Source: Archegozetes longisetosus
Lineage: Eukaryota > Arthropoda > Arachnida > Sarcoptiformes > Trhypochthoniidae
Direction: 5' to 3'
Assembly: GCA_018873245.2 (NCBI GenBank)
Contig: JAEMBT020000005.1
Span: forward strand, 8,232,001-8,296,000
Length of the DNA: 64,000 nt
In this document: positions 46,700 to 57,094 of the stretch, in pieces
Numbering within the stretch: position 1 is the stretch's first letter
How the letters are laid out: the number at the start of each line of letters is the position of its first letter
The notes under the pieces: generated by a model
Told to the model about the DNA's origin: nothing
The model's input: the letters and a program-made list of their open reading frames with translations, nothing else
Database searches by the model: none
Translations under genes and position numbers: made by a program

Positions 46700-47715
46700 T
46701 TAATCTATTAATAAATCCAATAAAGGTCTGTAAATAAAATACTTAATAATTGACACATTGTTTCTCTTGTTAATTAGTTTTGTTAGTCGAAGCAGCAGTT
46801 CCCGGGCGTAAAGTGATCCGCCATCTAATACCAAGTTAATTCCAGTCACAAATGATGACTCATCTGATGCTAGGTATAAGATAGCATTCGCGATGTCTTC
46901 TGATTCTCCAATTCGGCCCAATGGATAGCTTTTCGCATGCTCTTCCATTCTTTTGTTTATATCTTCTTTGGGGAAGCCCATCGCTTCACCAAAACTCGTC
47001 TTAACAGCTGCTGGACTGAATTGAGTTAAAAATGAGTAAAAAAATCTAACTTGATTACCTGCAACATGACTTACTTGACAACATTAACACGAATTCCTTT
47101 TGGTCCCAATTCAAGGGCTAAGCACTTAGTAAACATATCTAATGCACTTTTCGACATACAATAAATAGTAAACGGCAATATCTTTTAATAAGATGCATGA
47201 AAAATACAGAAGTTACTTAACTGATTTGAGAAATATTTATGCAAATAACTTACTGGTTTGAGACCAGCCACACTCGAAACATTGATAATGACTCCTTTGG
47301 TCTTTTCTAAATGTTCGACTGCTAAATGTGTTAAATAGACGACTGAACGTAAGTTCAGTTTCATTACGCGGTCATATATATCGATAATCAATGGATCCTT
47401 GATTGAGCTGAAAGCACCTGCACCTGCATTGTTGACCAGTATATCAAGTCTACCAAATTTACTGATTGTTGAATCAATCAATCGTTTACAATCTTCAGTT
47501 TTTGTAACGTTTGCCACGACCTCCAGTGCTTGTAATCCTTTTGGTGATACTTTATTACATTGTTGAGCTACTTCTGATACATTTTGAGCATTACGTCCAG
47601 TGACCACAACTTGTGCACCACATTTTGAAAATGATATGGCAGTTGCTGCTCCGATACCAGAACTGGAACCAGTGATTAATGCAACTTTTCCTGTAAAATC
47701 TCTAGAGTTTGACAT
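46700..47715 (-). CDS. Short-chain dehydrogenase/reductase, copy C (3' frameshift)
   Basis: Exons are 47715..47254, 47181..47075 and 47015..46700. The catalytic Ser148, Tyr161 and Lys165 and the cofactor motif are intact. Before the Tyr it reads ILPFT; the substrate loop reads [20 protein letters not shown]. In the third exon the G run at 46804-46806 has three G where the other copies have four, so the conserved end LYAPGTA changes to [10 protein letters not shown] and the frame runs about 45 residues further. Only the last dozen or so residues are affected. The change is in a homopolymer, as in the PLEKHA gene, so a sequencing error is likely. Restored, it would be 271 residues, equal to the others. 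Confidence 0.88.
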
Positions 47716-47861
47716 TGTTTTAATGATTTAAATTGTTATTTTTGTGAGAAACTAAATATATTGTTGAGTACAGAGGTGTGGTTACTTTCGTACTGCACTT
47801 ATGAAGGTCTAAACTATTTAGATATTGTATGATGAAGGCTGAAGAGTGATAACGACGTAAG

Positions 47862-49252
47862 CACATATTACATATGATGCGTTGTATGCAGTAACGACTT
47901 ATAGCCTTATGAGCAGAAATCAGAAAATCGCGTTTAAATTAGCACAACTTTCAAATACATTTAAATCATTTATTTTCAATAATTTACTCATTTCTTAATA
48001 TTTTTCTCATGTTATTCTGCCATAAGATTGGATGTGATGTACGTTTCTTTCCATTTTCTTTAGACTTTTGCATCAATTAATTATTAATCAAGTCTATAGG
48101 CGTTTGTCTATTTATAACACAATTAGTGAAATTTTTCAAGTTATTTTTCAATAAGTCACACGTTTTAAGATTTTAAAAATCAAAACAAATGAACGCAAAC
48201 AAAAAAAATTTATTTCAAAAGCTTATAAACATTTGACTCACATTTAAGTTAGTATTGCATAAATAATTGAAATATGCAGTTAACACACTCATATGACGCA
48301 TAAGTCCAAAACTACTCTTAGTTGTAATGCTTTTCTATTTGAATTAGAGACAACTTCTTTGCCAATTTAATTATATTTTCCTCATTGAACATATCATGAA
48401 AATTTGTCTGAATGTAAATTAAGACCTAAACATTGATTTAGTGCAACAATCCTCAAACCTTATATCTCCACACAAGTCGTTACTGAATCCAATGCATCAT
48501 ATATAACATTGAATAGGATTTTATTCACCATATTTTAGAATTGCTGTGTAGTTTGCAGTGCAACAAATAGCTCTAATTTGGTCGCTTTTCAGCCAATTTT
48601 AAACTGTGAATAATTCATTTTTATAATTATTATAAATCTTGTATTGATATACAGATTGTCCAAAATAAAACTAAACTCAAATAAAGCAATTAAAGGCTTT
48701 TGACAATTCGATATTTTAATTGCAAGTAATATGAATTAGTGATATACTGAAAAATTGATCTATCAAAATGAACTTTTATTAATTTAATGTGGTAAACAAG
48801 AATAGTGTTTAGAAATTTTCTCTACAACATATGTTTATTAATGTTATTAATGTCAATAATAGTAGCATTTGTTGGTCCTTATTTTACAAAGCTTATCAGC
48901 AAATTCTTCCTTGGTTCGATCACAAGACTTAGTTAACAAATAAGTTTTATTAATATAAACTCTGTTTTATTGAGAAGACCATTCTAAATGCTAATTTTGT
49001 TTTTATCTTAAACATTATGATTAAAAAGTTGACTTTTGTTTTACTTGTTTCAAACTTAATTCATAAGTTGCGATGTGCGATATTAAACAAAAATTGTACT
49101 CAAAATCTGAGTTTAGTTTTATTTTGGACAATCTGTACAAAAGACTCATACAATGCCAGGCAAATTAGAGCTATTTACTGCGCTGCAAACTAGACGGCAT
49201 TTCTAAAATGTGGTAAATCAAGACCTATTCAATGTTATATATGTAATATGTG
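47862..49252. mobile_element. Composite fold-back element upstream of copy C
   Basis: A 1391-bp insertion flanked by ACGTAAG on both sides (47855-47861 and 49253-49259); the empty site in copies A and B reads GACGTAAGTC. The ends are inverted (CACATATTACATAT). Inside are two fold-back modules. The left end (CAGTAACGAC near 47893) is mirrored near 48477-48486, and the stretch near 48497-48590 is mirrored near 49155-49250. Inner arms are ATTGTCCAAAATAAAAC (about 48655) against its reverse complement near 49130. No coding capacity. A 7-bp (possibly 8-bp) duplication suggests a hAT- or P-like source (inference). Confidence 0.65.
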
Positions 49253-49398
49253 ACGTAAGTCTAACAAGAGTTGTCAAAGAGTAGAGAATGTCAGAGAGTA
49301 CACTCTATAGTAATTTTAAGTATTTAAAAAACAGCGACATCTGATCGTCAGTGTGAGACATTCTGCACTTCACTGTTGAAAAGCTTGTTTAACTTATT

Positions 49399-49977
49399 TA
49401 AAGACCATGATTTTCGGGTAAAACCCGAATTTTCCCGATAATTCCTGCCAATTTTAGCTAATATGTTTTCGGGTAAAATCCGAAAATCCCCGAAAATTCC
49501 TAATTTTAGAAGTATGAAATCCCTAACTTATAAATAAAAAAGTCCTCAAAAGTACACGTGATTTTGTTTTGATAGATATTTATCTTGATATTTATGATAA
49601 ATAAAAGCAAATATATATGTCTAAAAAGAAAAGAACATTAGATCCTAATTTGTCAATAGTTGCTCTTAATTTATTATGCATTACATTTGGAAGTTTAGAC
49701 GCTGGAAGATCTTTTAGCAAATTTCGTAATGTTTTAACTTTCAAACGGACTAAACTTTATCTTGAAAACCTCAAAAGATCTACTATATTATATTTGAATG
49801 GTGATATCAAATGTCATTTTTCTAATTATTAGTCAAACTAATTGTACATGTAGTTACAATTGAATCAATAAAATTTTTTATGAAACCCGAAAACTCCCGA
49901 AATTTACTTTTAAAATTAACACCCGAAAAGACCCGCCGAATTTCGTTAAAAGTAACGCCCGAAAATCGTGGTCTCTA
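49399..49977. mobile_element. Deleted hAT transposon with hAT dimerisation remnant
   Basis: A 579-bp insertion with the 8-bp duplication AACTTATT (49391-49398 and 49978-49985) and inverted ends TARAGACCAYGATTTTCGGG, both diagnostic of hAT. It retains an open frame, 49617-49832 (+, 71 codons), that matches the C-terminal dimerisation region of hAT transposases: LSIVALNLLCITFGSLDAGR, then SFSKFRNVLT and LENLKRSTILYLNGDI. The catalytic part of the transposase is gone, so the element is non-autonomous. The near-identity of its ends suggests fairly recent movement. Confidence 0.8.
49617..49832 (+). pseudogene. hAT transposase C-terminal remnant
   Basis: 71 codons inside the hAT element at 49399-49977. 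The pattern S-DAGRSFSKF-NVLT-KRT-L is the hAT dimerisation motif (family: SADxERxFS...xxxxR). The DNA-binding zinc finger and the DDE catalytic region are absent. Whether the ATG is used is unknown; it is best read as the end of an exon left after internal deletion. Confidence 0.7.
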
Positions 49978-50787
49978 AACTTATTTATGTTAGTTGGACG
50001 ATGGTTAATTAGGTAAGTATATTGAACAATAAAGTCTGTTGTGATAGTCGGTCCGGATCCTCATTCTGACACAAATATTTTCGCTCTATGTTTCAAAACA
50101 ACTCATTTTGCAAGTACTCTGAAAATGTTCATTTTTTAAAAAGTGAGCATTTATGCTTTGTTCCTCCAGGCATAGAAAAGGTGGTGCTTTTAAATTGCAT
50201 GATTTTGATACATATCTCCGCAGAAATGTTTTCTTTTATATTCTCTACTCTTTGCTACTTTCACAAACTCTTCGTAAACTTTTCAAAAACTTTAGATTAA
50301 GTTCTCAACTTTTAAAGGATAATTAATTTTATGCAGAACTTGCATTTCGAACTAAATTGACTTAATTTTCAAGTGAATTGTTAAATAATTTGTGAATAGT
50401 TTAAATGCTTTTACTTAATTGAAGATAAATAGAGAAACTAATTTCCATTAAATATACAATAAAACAATTATTAATGTTAATAAAGTTAGTTACTAGTCCA
50501 ATAATATATGTTTGGACAGGACCAGTGCCTTACCTATAAAGGGATTCAGTATATCGAAGCATTAGTGAATTTGCGATTAAATTTACTTAAATTATAGTTT
50601 GTGATTGAAACTGTGAGTTGTCTTATTGTAGTTTACTGAGCCTTTCTTACAGTCCGCCGCATATAAAAATACAATATAGTCTTTAAACGGAAAACTTTAT
50701 AGTTGTAAATTATAGTCATGACTATTGCACGTGTTTTTGTTTATTATGCACTTTACTCTCATTAAAGAAGTTTAGTAAATTTTATAC

Positions 50788-51244
50788 TAGAGTATAAACT
50801 TATAGGTATTTTCAGGAACCGACCCGAACCGAAACCGTATTAAAGAAAGTAATTTTTAAAGTAAAAAGATTTTTGTCTTTTGGATTGACCACTTTTTTCA
50901 CTTAAATCACATTCTTCTGCATCTGATTGACTCATTTTAATCACTTGTGTCACATTAAGTACACAAAGAAATACAGAATGTATTACTCATTCGTTTGCAA
51001 TGCGTTTGTAAAATAGATATTATACTACAGTTTGATAAGTCACTATTTTACTTTGCATTTGAAAAGACTTTGAAAACCAATACTTATTTGCAATAATTAG
51101 TTTTAAACCAATCCTTACAGACCCGCACAGACCCGTTTCAAAACTTAAGAAACCGATCCGAACCGAAACCGTAATATCTCAACCCGAACCGTTTTCGGTT
51201 TCATACGGGTCTGCTCGGTTTCGGATTTTCAAATTTATACTCTA
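50788..51244. mobile_element. Non-autonomous hAT element in the C-D spacer
   Basis: A 457-bp insertion with the 8-bp duplication TTTTATAC (50780-50787 and 51245-51252) and inverted ends TAGAGTATAAA. Subterminal ACCCGAACCG/CGGTTTCGG repeats lie near both ends. The empty site is visible in unit A near 37535 (TTTTGTACTTTTAATC). No coding capacity. Confidence 0.75.
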
Positions 51245-51691
51245 TTTTATACTTTTAATCGAAACAAACCAGCAATCACAAAGCTTTAAATAACCAATAA
51301 TGCTGTGTACAAGAAAGGCTATGTACATTATAAAAACTTTTTTCTTATAAGTGACTATTGGTTTAAGTATTCAAAACAAAATGAATGAATTGCAAATGAA
51401 GTCAAATGCTTTAACTACTACTGAGTCAAGCAAACACTCAACATTTAATTCCAATTTTATGCATTATTATGCAACAAACAACTCCATATTTGAAAGAAAT
51501 GCTTCTCATCCTATATTTAATTAGTAACAATATTTTATAGAGTTAAATTTAATAAAAAGTTTATTTCTTTAATAAAATCTAATATATTTTAATCTACCTT
51601 AAAGGTTGATCTTGATCTTAATTAATCTGTTAATAGATACAATAGAGGTCTATAGATAAAATACTTAATAACTGACACATTGTTTCTCTTG

Positions 51692-52640
51692 TTAATTAGT
51701 TTTGTTAGGCGATGGAGCAGTTCCCGGGGCGTAAAGTGATCCGCCATCTAATACCAAGTTAATTCCAGTCACAAATGATGACTCATCTGATGCTAGGTAT
51801 AAAATAGCATTCGCGATATCTTCTGATTCTCCAACTCGGCCCAATGGATAGCTTTTCCCATGCTCTTCCATACTTTTGTCTATAGCTTCTTTGGGGAAGC
51901 CCATCGCTACAGCAAAATTCGTCTTAACAGCCGCTGGACTGTATTAAGTTAAAAATGAGTAAAAAATCTAAGAACTTGATCACCTGCAACATGACTTACT
52001 TGACAACATTAACACGAATTCCTTTTGGTCCCAACTCAAGGGCTAAACATTTAGTAAACATATCTAATGCACTTTTCGACATACAATAGATACTCAATAT
52101 CGACATCTTTTAATTAGATGTATGAAAAATACAGAAGTTATTTGACTGATTTGAGAAATATTTATGTAAATAACTTACTGGTTTGAGACCAGCGACACTC
52201 GAAACATTGATGATGACTCCTTTAGTCTTTTCTAAATGTTCGACTGCTAAATGTGTTAAATAGACGACTGAACGTAAGTTCAGTTTCATTACACGGTCGT
52301 ACGTATCGATAATCAATGGATCCTTGATTAAACTGATAGCACCTGCACCTGCATTGTTGACCAGTATATCAAGTCTACCAAATTTACTGATTGTTGAATC
52401 AATCAATCGTTTACAATCTTCAGTTTTTGTAACGTCTGCCACGACCTCCAGTGCTTGTAATCCTTTTGGTGATACTTTATTACATTGTTGAGCTACTTCT
52501 GATACATTTTGAGCATTACGTCCAGTGACCACAACTTGTGCACCACATTTTGCAAATGAAACGGCAGTTGCTGCTCCGATACCAGAACTGGAACCAGTGA
52601 TTAATGCAACTTTTCCTGTAAAATCTCTAGAGTTTGACAT
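51692..52640 (-). CDS. Short-chain dehydrogenase/reductase, copy D
   Basis: 271 residues; exons 52640..52179, 52106..52000 and 51938..51692, phase-consistent. The cofactor motif, NNAG, Ser148, Tyr161 and Lys165 are intact. Exon 1 groups with copy A (VVADVTK, IIDTYDR). Before the Tyr it reads MSILS, the most unusual of the four; the substrate loop reads [20 protein letters not shown]. The C-terminus is [14 protein letters not shown]. It is the outermost (first) copy on the minus strand. Its upstream repeat block ends near 52798. Confidence 0.93.
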
Positions 52641-52798
52641 TGTTTTAATGATTTAAATTGTTATTTTTGTGAGAAACTAAATATATTGTTGAGTACAGAG
52701 GTGTGATTACTTTCGTACTGCACTTATGAAGGTCTAAACTATTTTGATATTGTATGATGAAGGTCGAAGAGTGATAACGACGTAAGCCTAACAAGAGT

Positions 52799-55700
52799 CG
52801 TGAAGTCCGTTATCGATGTTTCCACTTATAATGCTAAATATTAATACAAAACTTATTAGCAGTTAAAGCCAAATAAAAATAAGGAATGTTATCTTCTCAA
52901 CAGTTCTATTATTATTGGTTTATTGCATCATAAGATTTACAATAAAAATTAGATTAAGCCACATAAATGTTGCTTGGCTTGTAGGTTGTACATATATTTG
53001 TAGTATTATTTTAGAAAATGCTATTTAGTGATAGCAAATTTGTCCTTCACTATTTATAACATTACACTACTATCGATTATAGGTATTGCAATATAGTTAC
53101 ACATGGCTTATAGTTAGCTTTATTTACATATTGAGTTACTCAACTATTTGCACTTATTTTATCGATGCAAATTTCTTTAAGTCAAAAGGATTCAAAATTC
53201 GAATGATTTGCATTAGTCAATTGAATTAAATGGAACTGTTGATTAAAATTGATTTGATTAGCAACTCATTTTATTCTCGATTGTATATATCTGTTCAAAT
53301 TGATTGTTATGCTATGAACATTAATTTGCATTATATTCGGTATAAGCTTTTATGATAAAAATTTCAAGTTTTGTGGTTTATTGTATATAAATCTTGGTAA
53401 CTGTAAAGTAAATAAAACTGTCTATTAAGATACCTGTAAGATAAAGTAATCAACAATTTAGCTTATCAATAAAAAATAGTACAAAAAAGAAAGTCAGTTC
53501 ATAAATATTGTACAAATTTCATGCAAACTCAGAATAAAGAAGCAATAATATGAACAATTTTTATGATCAACAATTAAACTAAACAAAAATTTTGAAAATT
53601 TTATCTACATTTATCTGTATTTTCACTTGCTCAATAAGCTCAGCGAGAATTTGAAAAACTGAGTCTTTCACTGTACTAAATAATAAGCACAACTTAATAT
53701 TGAAGTTTAAACTCCAATTTAATCACATTTACCTTACAATTAAAGAGGAACTTGACACTTGAAAACCTAACAGTTGTTGATAGCAACGAGAGGATCTAAT
53801 GATTATATCAGCCCCTCTGTCTCTGTAATTACTAAATTTGATTTTTAATCTGCTCTGACAATTATATTGAATATTCTATAAGTTTCTTAATATCCTGTAT
53901 GCTATAGTCTGATGAATAGCATATCATAATAACTTATCACTTCTGGTTGCTATCAAGGATTATTAAGTTTTTAAGTGTATATCTGAGGTGTTAAGCATAA
54001 CTCTTGAAACTTTTCTCTAACTTTTATCAGTTGAAAATAAAAGTGAAGAGAAAATGAATGGAGTAAAGTCATTGTAGCGCAAAAGTGAGTTCAGTTGTCA
54101 GTTTAAATGGTATCGATATGCGAACACCTTATCCGTTACTCTGTATGAACTTTACCATCAAAAGTGTAATCCACAGGCGATTATATACGACATACGCCAG
54201 TATTTGATTATTTCCACTTTGAGTCCTGCATCGCATCATATTTTCAGATCTGAACTCGTTTCGCGCTCCGCTACCGAAATGGAACTATCAGTTGAGTGCA
54301 GACACTGCAGTCACCACAATGTTAGCGATGGCTCTATTTTGTCATTCGCTCTATATCTTCATATTTGGTTGACTTTCATACAAAATCACTCAATACTATA
54401 AGTCATATTAACAGCAGAAATTTTCTGCAATTTAATTATTCACGAAATTAATTACTTAACTGTAATCTCTGACAAATTAAAGAAACTCTTGATTATAACA
54501 ATAAAAAACATTCTAACTTTTTAATGAATAAGCCTATAGAAAACCGAGCCAAAATCGTTTTGTTCAGGAACTTCCCCACAATATCGGGTAAAACTTCCAC
54601 TATTGCTAACTAACACTTTTGATCAATTCATTTGGGAGTAGTATAGAGCTAAGAGCGAAGTGTTTGATGAAGATTGACTTGTGAAGGGTGACAATTGAAT
54701 AAAAATGTGTTTTCTATGATATAATATACTCTAAAGCCATACTTCAATACCATAGAGAATTGAGCATCTCGTTAACTTTTTCTATTGAATTCTCCTATTT
54801 TCAGCTTTAGACAAAATATCCACATTATTACTGTACACTCGAACCAATTGCGTACAGTGTTGTGACTTTGTGATGCTTTGGTTCAATACAATCTACTCTT
54901 GCTTTAATCAAAGAGGATTAAATCGTTTCTGCTCAGTTTCATTGAAATTCATCTTTTCGAGCTCTTGATAGTTTCACTCTTAATATTCACATGATTTTGA
55001 GAAAAAATCTTGTTTAAGCTAAGCACATTAGTTATATAATCTGATATAATATTTATCTACCATAAGAATAGTTTATAAGTGTGAAAATTTGAACCGAAAC
55101 TGTATGCTGAGTAGTGACTGAAATGCACCGCATGATCACTTTACACGCTTTGTTAAGCACTGATTGTGCTTCCCATCAGCACATAACCGATAGCTATTCA
55201 ATAATCTGTTATTCCTTTGTGTAACGTTTTCAAGTTTTATGCCTGTCTCTAAAAAATGCACTGACACCAGTGTCACACAAGATCCGTAGCAAAACATTTG
55301 ATGTTTTCCTAGTGATAATCAAATTTAATGGAGCCATATTTTATTTTATTTCGATATGAAAAACCTCATTTGGTTGGTTTTCACATCTATCACAAAAAAA
55401 ATTCACATGAGGGTTTCGTGGCTATGAAGTTAGTATAACTCCATAAATGACAAGTCATTTTTTGTTAGACAAATATTTTTCGATAATTTAATAGTAATAA
55501 TACTGGATGCAGAAATACAGCAAAGGATGAATCCTCGAGTTGTGAAATTGAGTGCACAATTATTCAATAGAACTCACCACATAATTAACAATCTTTCTGT
55601 AATATTTGAATTTGACTTTAAAAGTAAGCTTTCGCACATTACAGCTTTTCATGTAAATCGAAGGTACATTAAAAATGCCAGTTTGAACTTTAGTTTTGAC

Positions 55701-57094
55701 TACCAATTCTAACATAGTTGAGTGAGAAATCAAAATTTTGAACCTCGTTTTGAGTAGTGGTCAAGTTAATGCTTTTCAGAGAATGTAGGGCCTTTAAGGA
55801 GAGGGCTCGTGTATATTCTTACACGAACTACATAAACCCTCCTTAAAGCTCTGAATACTACATAAATGCGAAAACTGATTTCGAGTAGCATTTTAACTGA
55901 CATACTTTTAATTTGACTTCACTTAAAACATCTTTCGTTGTATTGTTCAGCTTGCTTATTTAGTCTGCAAGTTCTTTAAGTCAGAAAATAGGTTAGAAGT
56001 ATGAGATCTTGACTGAAAATCACGACCTTTAAAACACTATTACCTAAATGTTTCATGAAAAACAAAGTATTGAAGCTTAATGCGAGTCAAATTTTAGAGT
56101 AAGAATTAATGAAACGCTTGTCGTTTGATTGGCAAACTCAGTTTAATAGCTTTTAGGAATTTACTTGATGTTTATGTTAATATATTTTTGAGCTTTAGTT
56201 TGGGTGTGTTTCATATTTATATTAAGTTTTATAGTATAATGATGCAAAATATGTTGCCATTTATGCATTCATAAGATTGTTGTATCCACACCTGCCATAC
56301 GGACATCATCACAGCATAAGTGTTGATATACTATAAGTTTGAGAGAAGTGTCAATTGCGTGCATCATTTTCTGCCACAAAATTGTCCACAAATCTTGTTC
56401 ATCCATTTATTGCCGGAGCAAATAAATCCCAAATCATGGGCTAACGGGATTTAATATGCATTAAGATATGCTCTAATGCAGGTGTTAGCCTATCAGCTTA
56501 TAATGGCACTGAACAATACACTCTTCAATGTCTAAATCTTATTGTGCCCAATCATCGTACTTATTCTGAGTACCTTTCAATTTTTAAACATGTAGAAGAT
56601 GGAGCAAATTTCAACTCTTAAATTAACAGGACAATTTCTAATTTGTACTCCAGTCGTAAAATTGACTAAACAATAAATTAATTGATTTGCAAATAATTCG
56701 ATGAAATAGGAATCGATTTGTAGGATAGTTTAGACATTATGAACAATAAAGGCTGAAAAGCAGGTGCAGTTCCAATACATTAATTGATGTGTTTGGCAAT
56801 AATGGCATGTGTGCTAACTTTCACAACTAATAAAGTGATCATCTCAGGCACGCACTCCACGCTCATGATCACCACAAACTGTTTTCTTCTCCGCCTATCC
56901 ATTGCCATGAATTGCTGCAATCATCATCTCTCCTCCCATCAATTGATGCGGTAGAGTCTGCGGTACTCAAAGATGCCTTTATTTATAGGTCTACTGCCAA
57001 TCTTTTAAACGTTTTAGTTTCAAATTAGTTTTATCTCTTTCACGTCCACAGAAGACTTTCAAATTTGGTTCAAATTATTTCCATTTGAATACTT
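52799..57094. other. Intergenic upstream of Poxn (4.3 kb)
   Basis: No gene was recognised. Frames at 54204-54401 and 55527-55712 show nothing familiar. An imperfect hairpin lies at about 55775-55856 (see findings). A less AT-rich stretch at about 56830-56995 precedes Poxn and probably carries its promoter. As the upstream region of a developmental regulator it may hold enhancers (inference). Confidence 0.4.
56978..56987 (+). promoter_or_regulatory. TATA-like element upstream of Poxn
   Basis: TTTATTTATA lies about 110 bp before the Poxn start codon, just after a less AT-rich block. A TATA-driven start near 57010 would leave a 5' UTR of about 80 nt. Tentative. Confidence 0.35.

Larger units (their letters stand above)
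37018..52798 (-). repeat. Tandem array of four SDR gene units
   Basis: Four units of about 4.2-4.9 kb (start-to-start spacing of the genes 4626, 4163 and 4925 bp) each carry one SDR gene on the minus strand plus conserved flanks. The 3' flanks share blocks such as TTCTCAACTTTTAAAGG and TCCATATTTGGAAAAGAAAG. The 5' flanks share about 170 bp next to the start codon and a further block (for example around 39200-39480, 43840-44090 and 49985-50250). The left edge near 37018 matches the unit junction near 50262. The right edge falls near 52798, inside the upstream block. The spacers differ by insertions listed separately. Unequal crossing-over is the simplest origin (inference). Confidence 0.85.

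Noticed and set aside
54204..54401. 65-codon frame upstream of Poxn
   Set aside because: No recognisable motif and no support from splice or promoter signals.
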